Source: Lachnospiraceae bacterium
GTDB lineage: Bacteria > Bacillota > Clostridia > Lachnospirales > Lachnospiraceae
Direction: 5' to 3'
Assembly: GCA_902363555.1 (NCBI GenBank)
Contig: CABJAM010000001.1
Location: 558,001-622,000 of the forward strand
DNA: 64,000 bases
This document shows, piece after piece, positions 9,096-17,841 of the stretch. Position 1 is the first letter of the stretch. Every line of letters begins with the position of its first letter. The translations under genes and the position numbers were made by a program. Under the pieces are notes generated by a model. It was not told where the DNA came from. It searched no databases and saw only the letters and a list, made by a program, of their open reading frames with translations.

Positions 9096-10124
9096 TTACA
9101 TATGTCCGGACACGCCCATATTTTTAGGGCATGTGGAATTACGTATAATCAGTTCCGTGTCCAGTACAATATGCTGATTGGCACAATTCCTGTTGCGGAT
9201 TTTCTGGATTAGAAGTTCGCAGCTCTGCGCGCCGATCTGTGTAATGGGCTGTGCCACTGTGGTCAGGGATGGATTGGTCATGCTGGCAATGCTGGTGTTA
9301 TCAAAGCCGATGACGGACAGCTCCTCGGGAACCCGGATGCCCAGTTGCTGCGCCGCATTGATGGCGGCCATGCCGTACATATCGCTGCAAGCGAAAATGG
9401 CATCCGGACGCTCCTTCTGCTCCAGAAGCTGGCGGATATAGGAATGGACCATAAAATAATTAACGGTGGACAAACGCAGGACCCAGTTTTTATTGATTTC
9501 GATACCGGCTTCTGTCAGCGCCTGGGCAAAGCCCTTTTCCCGGTACTTTGTCAAGTGATAATCCGGATCGCAGTTGATCAGAGCTATTTTCGTATGGCCG
9601 GTGGATATAAGATAGCTGGCCGCCGTCCGGGCCGCCGCGGCATCATCAATACTCACATAAGAAATATCAAGGCTTTCTATATAATCTGAAGCCATGACCA
9701 CCGGATAGTGGCTCTGGAGCGCACTGACCAGGTCCGGATCGATCAGTCCGGTTTCCAGTATGATTCCGGCAATGGCAACATCTCTGAAAATATTTTCAAA
9801 AGCTTCAAAAGTTGTGTAATTTTTATTATTATTTACAACGATCATGGAATTGTAGCCATGAATATAGGCCGTGTTCATAATACTGGCGGCCAGATCAGTG
9901 TCAAACTGGTTGCTCAGTGTCTGGATGACAATGAGGATCGTCAGGCTTTCGGTATCCGCAGCGCGGGGAACACTCTGTATAAAGCCCAGCTCGTTCATGG
10001 AGCGGAGGACCTTTCTGCGCGTACTTTCCCGGACGCTTTCCGGATTATTGACGATTCTTGAGACTGTTGCAATGGATACCCGCGCATCATCGGCAACATT
10101 CTGCATAGTGACACTTTTTGCCAT
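9096..10124 (-). CDS. LacI/GalR-family transcriptional regulator
   Basis: This 342-residue repressor has an N-terminal LacI helix-turn-helix (residues 4-50: QNVADDARVSIATVSRIVNN, with the hinge region following) and a periplasmic-binding-like sensor domain (about 62-335), which ends with QPITQIG and the dimer-interface helices. LacI proteins of this kind sense a sugar or sugar phosphate. The ribosome site on the minus strand is AAAGGAGC, 7 bases before the ATG. It is divergent from the Opp operon, and two identical-format palindromes in the gap are candidate operators for both. This makes it the likely local repressor of that operon, and suggests a carbohydrate ligand. Confidence 0.9.
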   Translation of the reverse strand: MAKSVTMQNVADDARVSIATVSRIVNNPESVRESTRRKVLRSMNELGFIQSVPRAADTESLTILIVIQTLSNQFDTDLAASIMNTAYIHGYNSMIVVNNNKNYTTFEAFENIFRDVAIAGIILETGLIDPDLVSALQSHYPVVMASDYIESLDISYVSIDDAAAARTAASYLISTGHTKIALINCDPDYHLTKYREKGFAQALTEAGIEINKNWVLRLSTVNYFMVHSYIRQLLEQKERPDAIFACSDMYGMAAINAAQQLGIRVPEELSVIGFDNTSIASMTNPSLTTVAQPITQIGAQSCELLIQKIRNRNCANQHIVLDTELIIRNSTCPKNMGVSGHM

Positions 10125-10140
10125 GAAATCAGCTCCTTTA

Positions 10141-10154
10141 TGTAATAATTTACA
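10141..10154. promoter_or_regulatory. Putative LacI operator 1 (next to regulator start)
   Basis: TGTAATAATTTACA, a palindrome with TGTAA/TTACA arms and a 4-base centre. It lies 16 bases upstream of the regulator ATG on the minus strand, where binding would block its own expression. The same arms and spacing recur at 10271-10284. LacI-family operators are palindromes of about this length; the usual central CG is absent here. Confidence 0.5.
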
Positions 10155-10236
10155 AGTAAAATATTTGAATCTTAAAATGTGAAGAAATATATAAGTTAAA
10201 AAGCATAATAAAAATCAAAAAAGTGTATTTTATATA

Positions 10237-10265
10237 TTGACATTATACAAAAAATATCTTATGAT
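10237..10265 (+). promoter_or_regulatory. Consensus sigma-A promoter of the Opp operon
   Basis: The -35 box TTGACA is perfect (10237-10242), the spacer is 17 bases, and the -10 box is TATGAT (10260-10265). Transcription should begin near 10272, giving a leader of about 345 bases before the lipoprotein gene. Confidence 0.75.
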
Positions 10266-10270
10266 GTCAA

Positions 10271-10284
10271 TGTAAGGATTTACA
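10271..10284. promoter_or_regulatory. Putative LacI operator 2 (at the Opp transcription start)
   Basis: TGTAAGGATTTACA has the same arms and 4-base centre as the site at 10141. It covers the predicted start point of the Opp promoter, the classic place for repression by a LacI protein. Confidence 0.55.
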
Positions 10285-10370
10285 AAAAATGTAATAATAA
10301 CATTTTTAAAATTGTAAAATTGTAAAAATGTAAAATATAACCCATAATGGACCAGACAACAGATCGACAA

Positions 10371-10436
10371 ACGGACAAACTTCCATAGTTATTGATTTTT
10401 CCACAGACGGACAAACTTTCACAGTTATTGATTTTG
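10371..10436. repeat. Two 30-bp direct repeats in the Opp leader
   Basis: Copies at 10371-10400 and 10407-10436, with a 36-base period. Both read ACGGACAAACTT, then a few changed bases, then AGTTATTGATTTT. They lie within the predicted untranslated leader. No known riboswitch or protein site is recognised. Confidence 0.6.
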
Positions 10437-10513
10437 TTTCCAACCAACGGCCGAAGGTAAGGAGGCGGCTGTAAACACAGGAGACAATCACAATATAAGG
10501 TTCACTAAACATA

Positions 10514-10567
10514 GTGTCTCCCGGTGCAATGCCGTAGACAGCGTCCGCTGTCTGCACCGGAAGACAC
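10514..10567 (+). other. Long hairpin in the Opp leader RNA
   Basis: Nested arms pair GTGTCT with AGACAC and CCGGTGCA with TGCACCGG (one mismatch between the two blocks). An inner GACAGCG/CGCTGTC arm closes the top. No T tract follows, so it is not a terminator. It lies 50 bases before the lipoprotein start and may affect mRNA stability or translation. Confidence 0.55.
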
Positions 10568-10616
10568 GGATACCAAAAATGGAGAAGTATGTACATTGTT
10601 AATAAGGAGGATTCGC

Positions 10617-12533
10617 ATGAAAAAGAGATTTTTACGTTCCGCAGCATTTTGTTTGTCAATAATTTTTGTACTGAGTACACTGGCTGCCTGCGGCGGCGGT
10701 GGGGGAACGCCGGCGGCTACCGGACAGACGGAAGGTAAGGATACACCGGCGGCCACGGAAGCGGCAAAGGACACACCGGCGGAGACGACGGCTCCGGAAG
10801 CCGCGCAGACGGAGGGCGGCGATACATCTGCGGATGCAGGCTCCACACCCAGAGAAGAAACGTTATATCTGGCAGGAATGTTCTGGAGCAAGCCCAATGA
10901 CTTTAATCCATTGTCGTCAAATTCCAACTTAAACTACATCGAGCAGCGCAGCGCCTCCGGCGAAGTGCTTTACGAGACATTATTCATGTACAACAGTATG
11001 AATAACCAGCTTTATCCGCTGCTTGGCACTTCTTACGAATGGAACGACGACCGCACAGAGATTACAGTAACTTTAAATCCGGATGCCAAATGGAGCGACG
11101 GCACCCCTGTCACCGCAGAGGACGTGGCTTACACCTTCGATGCACATATGAAGTATAACACCACTCAGGGTGCATACTTTAGCGCTTATATTGATAAGAT
11201 CGAAGCAAAGGACGACGCTACATGTGTGATCATTGCCAAAAAGAACGAGAATGGACAGGCTGTGAACCCTCTGCTCCTGGAAGAATACCTTCCCCGCGTT
11301 TATATCATGCAGAAGGCTTATCTCCAGAAGGTAGAGGAGCGCAACGGCGAGGATCCGGAAAAGATGAAGACCGACCGTATGGAAGATATGGTCACCACAG
11401 CACCGTACAACGTGTATTATGAGAGCGACCAGAAGCTGGTGCTCAAGCGCAATGACAACTACTGGGGCCACGCAGCGTCCATGTGGGGCAAGCTCCCGGC
11501 GCCGACCTATATTACAAGTATCACCTACAAAGATAATTCAGCAATGCAGGTTGCCCTGGAAGCCGGCGAGGCCGACGTGGCCGACCTGTACATTCCCAAC
11601 ATTCAGACACTTTGGGAGGATAAGGGGCTGCCGATCTCGACCTATATCGACGACGCGCCCTACGGTATTTCCACACAGATGCCCGCCCTGTTCTTTAACA
11701 CAGAGCGTAAGGGGCTGGACAATGTCGCCGTGCGTAAAGCCATTGCCATCGCCATTGATTATGATCAGATTTTAAGCAACGCCATGACGAACCAGGCGCC
11801 CAGCTTTCGCGATGTGCCCCGCTCCCTTATGAACCCCATGGCAGCCGAGCAGGCCATGGTCGATAATGCGGCTCTGAAGGATGTTCAGTTTACCGGAAAT
11901 GATATTGCCGGCGCCAATAAGCTGCTGGATGATGCCGGTATCGTCGATTCCGACGGCGACGGCTTCCGTGAGCTGGACGGTGAGAAGCTTTCCTACAAGG
12001 TACAATGCCCCAACGGCTGGTCCGACTGGTCCGCAGCCATCGAGATCGTGGCCGCCGCAGGCAAGCAGATCGGTATCGAGATTCAGACCTATTATCCGGA
12101 AAAGACCGTGCATGTCAATGACTATGCGACTGGTAACTTTGATATGGCCATGGCCTACACGCCGTCCGCAGGCATAAGCTGTCCGTGGGCCAGAGCTGTG
12201 GCGATTATGAGCAATCGTTACAATGATCTGGAAATGAATATGAGCGGCAACTACGGCCACTATTCCAATCCGGCCGCTGAAGAAATCCTCAATAAGATTC
12301 CTTATGAGAGTGATGCAGCGAAGCTGAAAGAAATGTATACGGAATTATCCCGGATTTATCTTGAGGATGTTCCTTCTGTATCGTTAATGTACCGGCCAAA
12401 TAGCTGGTGCGCTATGAATGAGAGCGTTTGGACCGGCTATCCCACAGAGGGCGACGGAACAGAAATACCTCCCGACCTTTGTATGTATGGTTATGGCTCC
12501 GCAGCGCTTTACAATCTGACACTTGTAAAATAA
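10617..12533 (+). CDS. Family 5 solute-binding lipoprotein of the LacI-linked Opp system
   Basis: A 638-residue secreted lipoprotein. The signal ends at the lipobox LAAC (Cys at about residue 24) and is followed by a Gly run and a long Thr/Ala/Glu-rich linker (about residues 25-80). The SBP_bac_5 body shows YETLFMYNSMNNQLYPLLG, WSDGTPVTAEDVAYTFDAH and NYWGHAAS. A DSDGDGFRE loop near residue 445 is typical of this family. ATG 10617 has AATAAGGAGG upstream. It is the first gene of an operon with two permeases and two ATPases. A LacI regulator and a sugar-isomerase-like gene point to an oligosaccharide ligand, as known for some Opp-type carbohydrate importers; peptides cannot be excluded. Confidence 0.88.
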   Translation: MKKRFLRSAAFCLSIIFVLSTLAACGGGGGTPAATGQTEGKDTPAATEAAKDTPAETTAPEAAQTEGGDTSADAGSTPREETLYLAGMFWSKPNDFNPLSSNSNLNYIEQRSASGEVLYETLFMYNSMNNQLYPLLGTSYEWNDDRTEITVTLNPDAKWSDGTPVTAEDVAYTFDAHMKYNTTQGAYFSAYIDKIEAKDDATCVIIAKKNENGQAVNPLLLEEYLPRVYIMQKAYLQKVEERNGEDPEKMKTDRMEDMVTTAPYNVYYESDQKLVLKRNDNYWGHAASMWGKLPAPTYITSITYKDNSAMQVALEAGEADVADLYIPNIQTLWEDKGLPISTYIDDAPYGISTQMPALFFNTERKGLDNVAVRKAIAIAIDYDQILSNAMTNQAPSFRDVPRSLMNPMAAEQAMVDNAALKDVQFTGNDIAGANKLLDDAGIVDSDGDGFRELDGEKLSYKVQCPNGWSDWSAAIEIVAAAGKQIGIEIQTYYPEKTVHVNDYATGNFDMAMAYTPSAGISCPWARAVAIMSNRYNDLEMNMSGNYGHYSNPAAEEILNKIPYESDAAKLKEMYTELSRIYLEDVPSVSLMYRPNSWCAMNESVWTGYPTEGDGTEIPPDLCMYGYGSAALYNLTLVK

Positions 12534-12552
12534 GCGGACCATGACGAAATCG

Positions 12553-12579
12553 TCCGGGGCGTCCAAAAAGCGCCCCGGA
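12553..12579 (+). other. Intercistronic hairpin after the lipoprotein gene
   Basis: A perfect 9-bp stem TCCGGGGCG / CGCCCCGGA with a 9-base loop and no T tract. It lies between the binding-protein and permease genes. Such hairpins often protect the 3' end of the abundant binding-protein mRNA. Confidence 0.6.
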
Positions 12580-12596
12580 TCGAACGGGGTGAGATT

Positions 12597-13601
12597 ATGA
12601 AGGGCTATAAAAAGTATTATGGCAGAAAAATCATGTGGTATCTGATCACGCTGGTGGTGGCGGTCGTCCTGAACTTTATGCTGCCGCGGCTTATGCCCGG
12701 CGATCCGGTGGCGGCCATCGCCGCACAGGTCAGTCAGGGTATGACCGACCGCAATGCCGCACAGCAGATCTATGCCGATTATGTGGAGCGTTTTGGATTG
12801 GATAAGTCCATGCCCGAACAGTTTTTTATATGGCTGGGCAATGTGTTCCATGGGGATTTGGGGGTCTCCTTCAGCATGTATCCCAGAAAGGTGACGGATG
12901 TGCTGGCTTCCTCGGTGGCGTGGACCGTCTGTCTCCAGTTTCCGGCTATTATCGTGGGATGGCTGATCGGCAACTTCCTTGGCGCGATTGCTGCTTACCG
13001 CAAGGGGATCATGGATAAGGGAGTCATGCCTGCATTTATGTTTATATCGAGTATTCCGGCATTCGGGATCGCGACCATCCTGCTGTTTGTATTTGGGATC
13101 AAAATGGGGATTGCGCCCACCAGCGGCGGATACGGCTTCGACCTGATCCCATCGGCCAGTCTTGCATTTTTTAAATCCATACTGACCCACTATCAACTGC
13201 CGTTCTGGTCCATTGTTCTGGCCACCATCGGCGGGCAGGCCATCGGTATGCGATCCATGTCCATTTACGAGCTCAATGCCGATTATGTGAAATACAGCCG
13301 TTTTCTCGGTATTAAAAACCGAAAGATCATCCGTTACGTGTTCCGAAATGCCATGCTCCCTCAGGTGACCGGTCTGGCGCTGTCCATCGGTACTATGGTG
13401 GGCGGGGCGCTGGTGGCCGAGATCATTTTCAGCTACCCGGGACTTGGCTATACGCTGATCAATGCCATCAAGGGCCAGGACTATCCGCTCATATCGGCCT
13501 GCACGCTGATCATCACGCTGATGGTGCTGGTGGCCAACCTGCTTCTGGAAATTGTTTACGGACTCATTGATCCGCGGATCAAAACCGCACAACAGGATTA
13601 G
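12597..13601 (+). CDS. Opp-type ABC permease (OppB/DppB-like)
   Basis: A 334-residue inner membrane permease with an N-terminal helix (WYLITLVVAVVLNFMLPRLMPGDP), the extracytoplasmic loop and the core of five further helices. The EAA-like cytoplasmic loop is YVKYSRFLGIKNRKIIRYVFRNAMLPQ, and the C-terminus contains LIDPRIKTAQ, both standard for OppB. An ATG with GGGTGAG upstream starts it. It works with the next permease. Confidence 0.9.
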   Translation: MKGYKKYYGRKIMWYLITLVVAVVLNFMLPRLMPGDPVAAIAAQVSQGMTDRNAAQQIYADYVERFGLDKSMPEQFFIWLGNVFHGDLGVSFSMYPRKVTDVLASSVAWTVCLQFPAIIVGWLIGNFLGAIAAYRKGIMDKGVMPAFMFISSIPAFGIATILLFVFGIKMGIAPTSGGYGFDLIPSASLAFFKSILTHYQLPFWSIVLATIGGQAIGMRSMSIYELNADYVKYSRFLGIKNRKIIRYVFRNAMLPQVTGLALSIGTMVGGALVAEIIFSYPGLGYTLINAIKGQDYPLISACTLIITLMVLVANLLLEIVYGLIDPRIKTAQQD

Positions 13602-13614
13602 GGAGGGGAAGCTT

Positions 13615-14865
13615 ATGAAAAATACAATTAAGAAAGTGTTTAAATCTCCCAAGTTTGTTGTCGGCTTTGTAATTCTGGCGGCGCTGCTGCTGACCATGCT
13701 CATTTACCCTCTGGTCGTAAAAACCGATCCGCTGGAAATGATCGGCCAGAGCAGCTTTATGAAGCCGGGCACCTACGTGTCGGTTCAGGACGCCGTTAAT
13801 TCAGACATGAGCGAATTGAAAATCGATGCGTCAAGAGCCAAACTGGAGCAGGCTTTTTCCATGGAGGACCGTATGAAAATGTCCGCCTTCCTCCAGAAAT
13901 ATTGCGGAATTGACGAAAAGGACATCAATGTAGCCGATATATCCAGTATGCTCAAGCTCTGGACGGTCAATTATGACCGGGATAAAAAATACGAGGGCCT
14001 GCTTAATTCCGAAAAGAAATATTTTACAAGCATCGGAAAGCGGGTGACCCAGGTCATTGACGGGCCCTCCGATATGATCATTGCCTCAAAGGATGAGGAC
14101 GGCCAGCTTGTTCAGGATAAGGTGGTCAAGGATAATCAGTACGCCCGCGTGGGGGATATAAGTAATCAGAGGACCTTTGTGCTTGGCACCGATAATTTCG
14201 GCCGGGATGTGCTGACAGAGCTTGTGGCTGCGGCCACATCTTCACTGAAAATCGGCCTGGTGGCCGGACTGATCGCCACAGCTATCGGCCTTGTGCTGGG
14301 GCTGCTGGCCGGCTATGTGGGCGGACTTCTGGACGACTTTATAACATTTATCACCAACCTGTTTACGGTCATTCCGTCCTTTGTGCTGCTGATCCTTATT
14401 TCGTACAGTATTTCCCAGTCCTCCCGGGGGATCATGGTGGTGGCTGTGATCATCGGTCTGACCTCTTGGCCATGGACCTGCCGTTCGGTGCGTTCCCAGG
14501 TCATTTCCCTGAGAAACCGGGATCATGTAAATCTGATGAAGCTGTCCGGTCACGGCTTGCCAAGTATTGTCATCAAAGGTATACTACCTTATATCGCCTC
14601 CTATGTGGTCATGGCGCTGATTCTGCAGATCGCCCAGGGCATTCTTGCGGAAGCACAGCTATCCATGCTGGGTCTTGGCGCTTCCACGACCACCACAGCG
14701 ACGCTTGGGCTTATGATGACCTGGGCCACCACATTTTCTGCCCATGTCAATGGCAGCTGGTGGGCATATTTCCCGGTGATCATCGTTATTGCCCTGATCT
14801 CGTTCTCGATGAATCTGATGAATACCGGTCTGGATCAGGTATTCAATCCGCAGTTGAGAGATTAG
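13615..14865 (+). CDS. Opp-type ABC permease with extended extracytoplasmic segment (OppC/DppC-like)
   Basis: This is the second permease, 416 residues against the usual 280-310. The extra length is a hydrophilic segment of about 130 residues between the first helix (about residues 15-38) and the family motif LGTDNFGRDVLTELVAAA (about residue 190). The remaining helices, the coupling loop (NRDHVNLMKLSGHG...IKGILPY) and the C-terminal LDQVFNPQLRD are normal. GGGAGGGGAAG precedes ATG 13615. The insertion faces outward by topology and may contact the binding protein. Confidence 0.87.
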   Translation: MKNTIKKVFKSPKFVVGFVILAALLLTMLIYPLVVKTDPLEMIGQSSFMKPGTYVSVQDAVNSDMSELKIDASRAKLEQAFSMEDRMKMSAFLQKYCGIDEKDINVADISSMLKLWTVNYDRDKKYEGLLNSEKKYFTSIGKRVTQVIDGPSDMIIASKDEDGQLVQDKVVKDNQYARVGDISNQRTFVLGTDNFGRDVLTELVAAATSSLKIGLVAGLIATAIGLVLGLLAGYVGGLLDDFITFITNLFTVIPSFVLLILISYSISQSSRGIMVVAVIIGLTSWPWTCRSVRSQVISLRNRDHVNLMKLSGHGLPSIVIKGILPYIASYVVMALILQIAQGILAEAQLSMLGLGASTTTTATLGLMMTWATTFSAHVNGSWWAYFPVIIVIALISFSMNLMNTGLDQVFNPQLRD

Positions 14866-14875
14866 GAGGTGTATT

Positions 14876-15883
14876 ATGGGGAAAACAATGTTAGAGGTCC
14901 GGGACCTAAAAACCAAGTATGTCACCCGCGAGAAGGAAGATGTCTACGCGGTGGACGGGGTTTCATTAAAAATAGAGGACGGAAAAACACTGGGGATCGC
15001 CGGGGAATCCGGCTGCGGCAAGTCCACCCTGGCGCTAAGTCTGATGGGGTATTACTTTGCACCGCTGCACTATATGAGCGGGGAGATCATTGTGGACGGA
15101 AAGAACATTTCCGGCATGAAGCCGGCGGATGTTCAGAAAAATATACTGGGAACAGAGATCGCCTATATTCCCCAGGCGGCCATGAACGCCTTAAACCCTA
15201 CCCAGAAGATCATAAAATTTATCCAGGATGTGGTCCATGCACACAAAGTGGATTTGAGCAAAAAGGATATCCATGATCTGGCCAGGGAACGGTTTGAAAC
15301 ACTGGGCCTGCCGGCGGAGGTGCTAAATAAGCACGCGGTGGAGCTGTCGGGCGGTATGAAGCAGCGGACGGTTATTGCCATATCCACGATCCTGTCGCCC
15401 AAGGTGCTCATTGCCGACGAGCCATCGTCGGCCCTGGATGTGACCAGTCAGAAAATGGTCATAAAAATGTTAAAGGATATGCTTGAAAAGCAATTTATCC
15501 GTTCCATGATATTTATTACCCATGAACTGCCCCTGCTGTATAATGTGACGGATGATATTATGGTCATGTACGCCGGGCAGATCGTGGAACGGGGCTGCGC
15601 TGAGGATATGATTTTCAGACCGATCCATCCCTATTCCAAAGGCCTGATGGGCTCCATCATCGTGCCCGAGGCCGGGGAGAAGGAAAAGAAGCTGGAAGCG
15701 ATCCCGGGAACCCCGCCCAATTTAAAGCACCCGCCGTCGGGCTGCCGGTTCGCTCCGCGCTGCAAATACGCCGTTCCCATGTGCCATGGGATGACGGTTC
15801 CCGAAAGGGAGGCTGGCAGCGGGCGCAGCTACCGGTGCGCATTTTCTGAGGAAGAGCTGAGGGAGATGTATGGCAATGAGTAA
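14876..15883 (+). CDS. Opp-type ABC ATPase (OppD/DppD-like)
   Basis: A 335-residue ATPase with Walker A GESGCGKST, Q-loop PQAAMNALNP, signature LSGGMKQR, Walker B VLIADEPSSALD and switch VTHEL-type FITHEL. The C-terminal oligopeptide domain has the Cys-rich pattern CRFAPRCKYAVPMC, which in several OppD/DppD proteins binds an iron-sulphur cluster. TAGGAGGTG lies upstream of ATG 14876, 10 bases after the permease stop. It overlaps the next ATPase by 14 bases. Confidence 0.9.
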   Translation: MGKTMLEVRDLKTKYVTREKEDVYAVDGVSLKIEDGKTLGIAGESGCGKSTLALSLMGYYFAPLHYMSGEIIVDGKNISGMKPADVQKNILGTEIAYIPQAAMNALNPTQKIIKFIQDVVHAHKVDLSKKDIHDLARERFETLGLPAEVLNKHAVELSGGMKQRTVIAISTILSPKVLIADEPSSALDVTSQKMVIKMLKDMLEKQFIRSMIFITHELPLLYNVTDDIMVMYAGQIVERGCAEDMIFRPIHPYSKGLMGSIIVPEAGEKEKKLEAIPGTPPNLKHPPSGCRFAPRCKYAVPMCHGMTVPEREAGSGRSYRCAFSEEELREMYGNE

Positions 15884-16706
15884 AGAAAACACGAAAAAGA
15901 CGATCTGCCTTCAGGGAACCGGAGTGACCCGGTGCTTTGGCATAGGCAAAAAGAAGATGACTGCCGTGGATCACGTAGACTTTACCTTCCATGAAGGGGA
16001 GGTTGTTTCCATAGTGGGCGAATCCGGCAGCGGAAAGACCACATTGTCCAAAATGGTCCTGGGCCTTCTCGGGAAAACCTCCGGGGAGATTTATTTCCGG
16101 GGGGAGCCGCTTGTTTTAAAAAGCCACAGCCAGAAGAAGGAATATTGGAAGCATATCCAGGCCATTTTCCAGGACCCGTTTTCTTCCTATAATATATTTA
16201 CAAAGGTGGACGAGGTGCTGCTGGACTGTATCAAGATGCGCGGCGGGGATAAGCAGCCTTATGAAGAGAAAAAGAAAATGATGAAGGAAGCCTGCAGCTT
16301 CGTAAATCTGGAATTTGATGAGCTGACCAATAAGTATCCTTTCGAACTGTCCGGCGGACAGATGCAGCGGCTGATGATCGCCCGCGTCTTTTTGCTCCGG
16401 CCCCAGATACTCATTGCCGACGAGCCCACGTCCATGATCGACGCCTGTTCCCGCTCAACGATCCTGGATATGCTGCTCAAGCTGCGGGATGAGATCCATA
16501 TGACGATCATTTTTATCACCCATGATATCGGACTGGCCTACTATATTTCGGACACGGTTTATATTATGGAACATGGTAAGTTTGTGGAGTTCGGGGATGC
16601 CGAGTCGGTGCTCATAGAGCCGAAGGCGGCGTATACGAAGCGTCTGATCAATGATGTGCCCAAGATTCACGAGAAGTGGGATCTGTCAACGGTGGACGTG
16701 CAATAA
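15870..16706 (+). CDS. Opp-type ABC ATPase (OppF/DppF-like)
   Basis: A 278-residue ATPase with Walker A GESGSGKTT, Q-loop FQDPFSSYN, signature LSGGQMQRLMIARVF and Walker B ILIADEPTSMID. It lacks the C-terminal Cys-rich domain, as in shorter OppF forms. ATG 15870 or 15876 could be the start; a GAGGGAGA site suits both. It closes the five-gene Opp operon; a repeat-filled gap follows. Confidence 0.88.
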   Translation: MAMSKENTKKTICLQGTGVTRCFGIGKKKMTAVDHVDFTFHEGEVVSIVGESGSGKTTLSKMVLGLLGKTSGEIYFRGEPLVLKSHSQKKEYWKHIQAIFQDPFSSYNIFTKVDEVLLDCIKMRGGDKQPYEEKKKMMKEACSFVNLEFDELTNKYPFELSGGQMQRLMIARVFLLRPQILIADEPTSMIDACSRSTILDMLLKLRDEIHMTIIFITHDIGLAYYISDTVYIMEHGKFVEFGDAESVLIEPKAAYTKRLINDVPKIHEKWDLSTVDVQ

Positions 16707-16735
16707 AAAAGGACCGCGGCGGTGCGGCGTGGCGC

Positions 16736-16910
16736 GGGATTAAGAAGAACCGCAGGGATGCGCGGCGGGGCAGGATTAAGCTGAACCGCACGAAAACGCG
16801 GCGGGATTAAGCGGAACCGCGTGGATGTGCGGCGGGCAGTATTATGCAGAACCGCACGAATGCGCGGCGATCAGGATTAAGCGGAACCGCGTAGATTTGC
16901 GGAAGTTACA
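16736..16910. repeat. Five degenerate 31-37-bp tandem repeats
   Basis: Units begin at about 16736, 16773, 16804, 16839 and 16874, and a further eroded unit lies at 16707-16735. Each runs GGATTAAGCNGAACCGC, a variable 6-8 bases, then GCGGCGGGCA. The CCGC/GCGG arms let every unit fold as a small hairpin. The array sits in the operon between the OppF and isomerase genes. The units differ too much in length and have no spacers, so it is not a CRISPR. Confidence 0.7.
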
Positions 16911-16932
16911 ACAACTATCAGGAGGTAATATT

Positions 16933-17805
16933 ATGTCGATAAAAGTAGGTATTCAATTGTATTCGGTGCGGAACGCACTGGCGGCGCGGCCGTATGAAAC
17001 ACTGGATGCGGTGGCCGGGCTGGGCTATAAATATGTGGAGGCTGCCAACCACAATGCGGCTGTGGACGATGGCGTGGGCTTTGGTGTGCCGGCGGAAAAT
17101 ATGAAAGCGACGCTGGATAAGAACGGGATGCAGATTGTGGGCTGCCATGTGAATCCCCTGCGTTTGGACCGCTTGCCGGCGGTTCTGGAATATCATCAGA
17201 AGCTGGGAAACCGGCAGATTGGCTGTGATATTGAGTTCTTTCCGTACATGGATATGGATTATCTGAAACGGCGCTGCGAGTTTTTTAATGAGGTTGGACG
17301 TAAATGTAAGGAATTTGGGCTGAGATATTATTATCACAACCATTTCCAGGAATTTCAGAAATTTGGCGAGCAGACAATTTATGACTATATAATGGAAAAT
17401 ACAGACCCGGAATATGTGTTTATCGAAATGGATACATACTGGATCACTCGGGGCGGCTATGACCCTATCGACTATATCAATAAGTATAAGGACCGTATCG
17501 TGCTCATCCATCAGAAGGATTTTCCGGCCAATGCGCCTCAGCCTGTATGCATGTACGACGGCGTGATCCGCCCGGATGCGGACATTACCCATGAAGTATT
17601 TTCCGCCACAAAATATCCTTCCTGCTTTACAGAGGTGGGAACCGGTATTCTGCCTATCCAGAAGATCATCGACGCCTTGGCCGATGCGCCTCATCTGGAA
17701 TACCTTATTTTAGAGCAGGATTTCACATCCTATACGGATGAGCTGGAGTCCATTAAAGTCAGTATGGGTGCTTTCAAAAAGCTGCGGGGGATCGAACTTT
17801 CGTAA
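16933..17805 (+). CDS. Sugar phosphate isomerase/epimerase-like TIM barrel (AP endonuclease 2 family)
   Basis: A 290-residue xylose-isomerase-like barrel. It starts MSIKVGIQLYSVRN, and possible metal ligands are visible in YYHNH (about residue 137), IEMDTYW (about 165), LIHQKD (about 192) and LEQDF near the C-terminus, which matches the Glu/Asp/His site of this superfamily. Members isomerise, epimerise or dehydrate sugars, inositols and 3-keto-glycosides. AGGAGG 8 bases upstream fixes ATG 16933. Downstream of a LacI-controlled Opp importer it probably handles the imported sugar; the exact reaction is not readable. Confidence 0.85.
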   Translation: MSIKVGIQLYSVRNALAARPYETLDAVAGLGYKYVEAANHNAAVDDGVGFGVPAENMKATLDKNGMQIVGCHVNPLRLDRLPAVLEYHQKLGNRQIGCDIEFFPYMDMDYLKRRCEFFNEVGRKCKEFGLRYYYHNHFQEFQKFGEQTIYDYIMENTDPEYVFIEMDTYWITRGGYDPIDYINKYKDRIVLIHQKDFPANAPQPVCMYDGVIRPDADITHEVFSATKYPSCFTEVGTGILPIQKIIDALADAPHLEYLILEQDFTSYTDELESIKVSMGAFKKLRGIELS

Positions 17806-17841
17806 TAGGAATTGCTTAAAAGAAGATTCGCGCAAAAGAGG

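Noticed and set aside
10514..10567. Transcription terminator or attenuator in the Opp leader
   Set aside because: No T tract follows the hairpin and no competing anti-terminator arm could be drawn by eye.
12384..13703. 439-codon open frame on the minus strand opposite the first OppB-type permease
   Set aside because: It has no recognisable domain, is rich in His, Arg and Gln, and lies wholly over well-supported plus-strand genes. It is a shadow of the GC-rich codon pattern.
16736..16910. CRISPR array
   Set aside because: Units follow each other without unique spacers, vary from 31 to 37 bases, and there are no cas genes.
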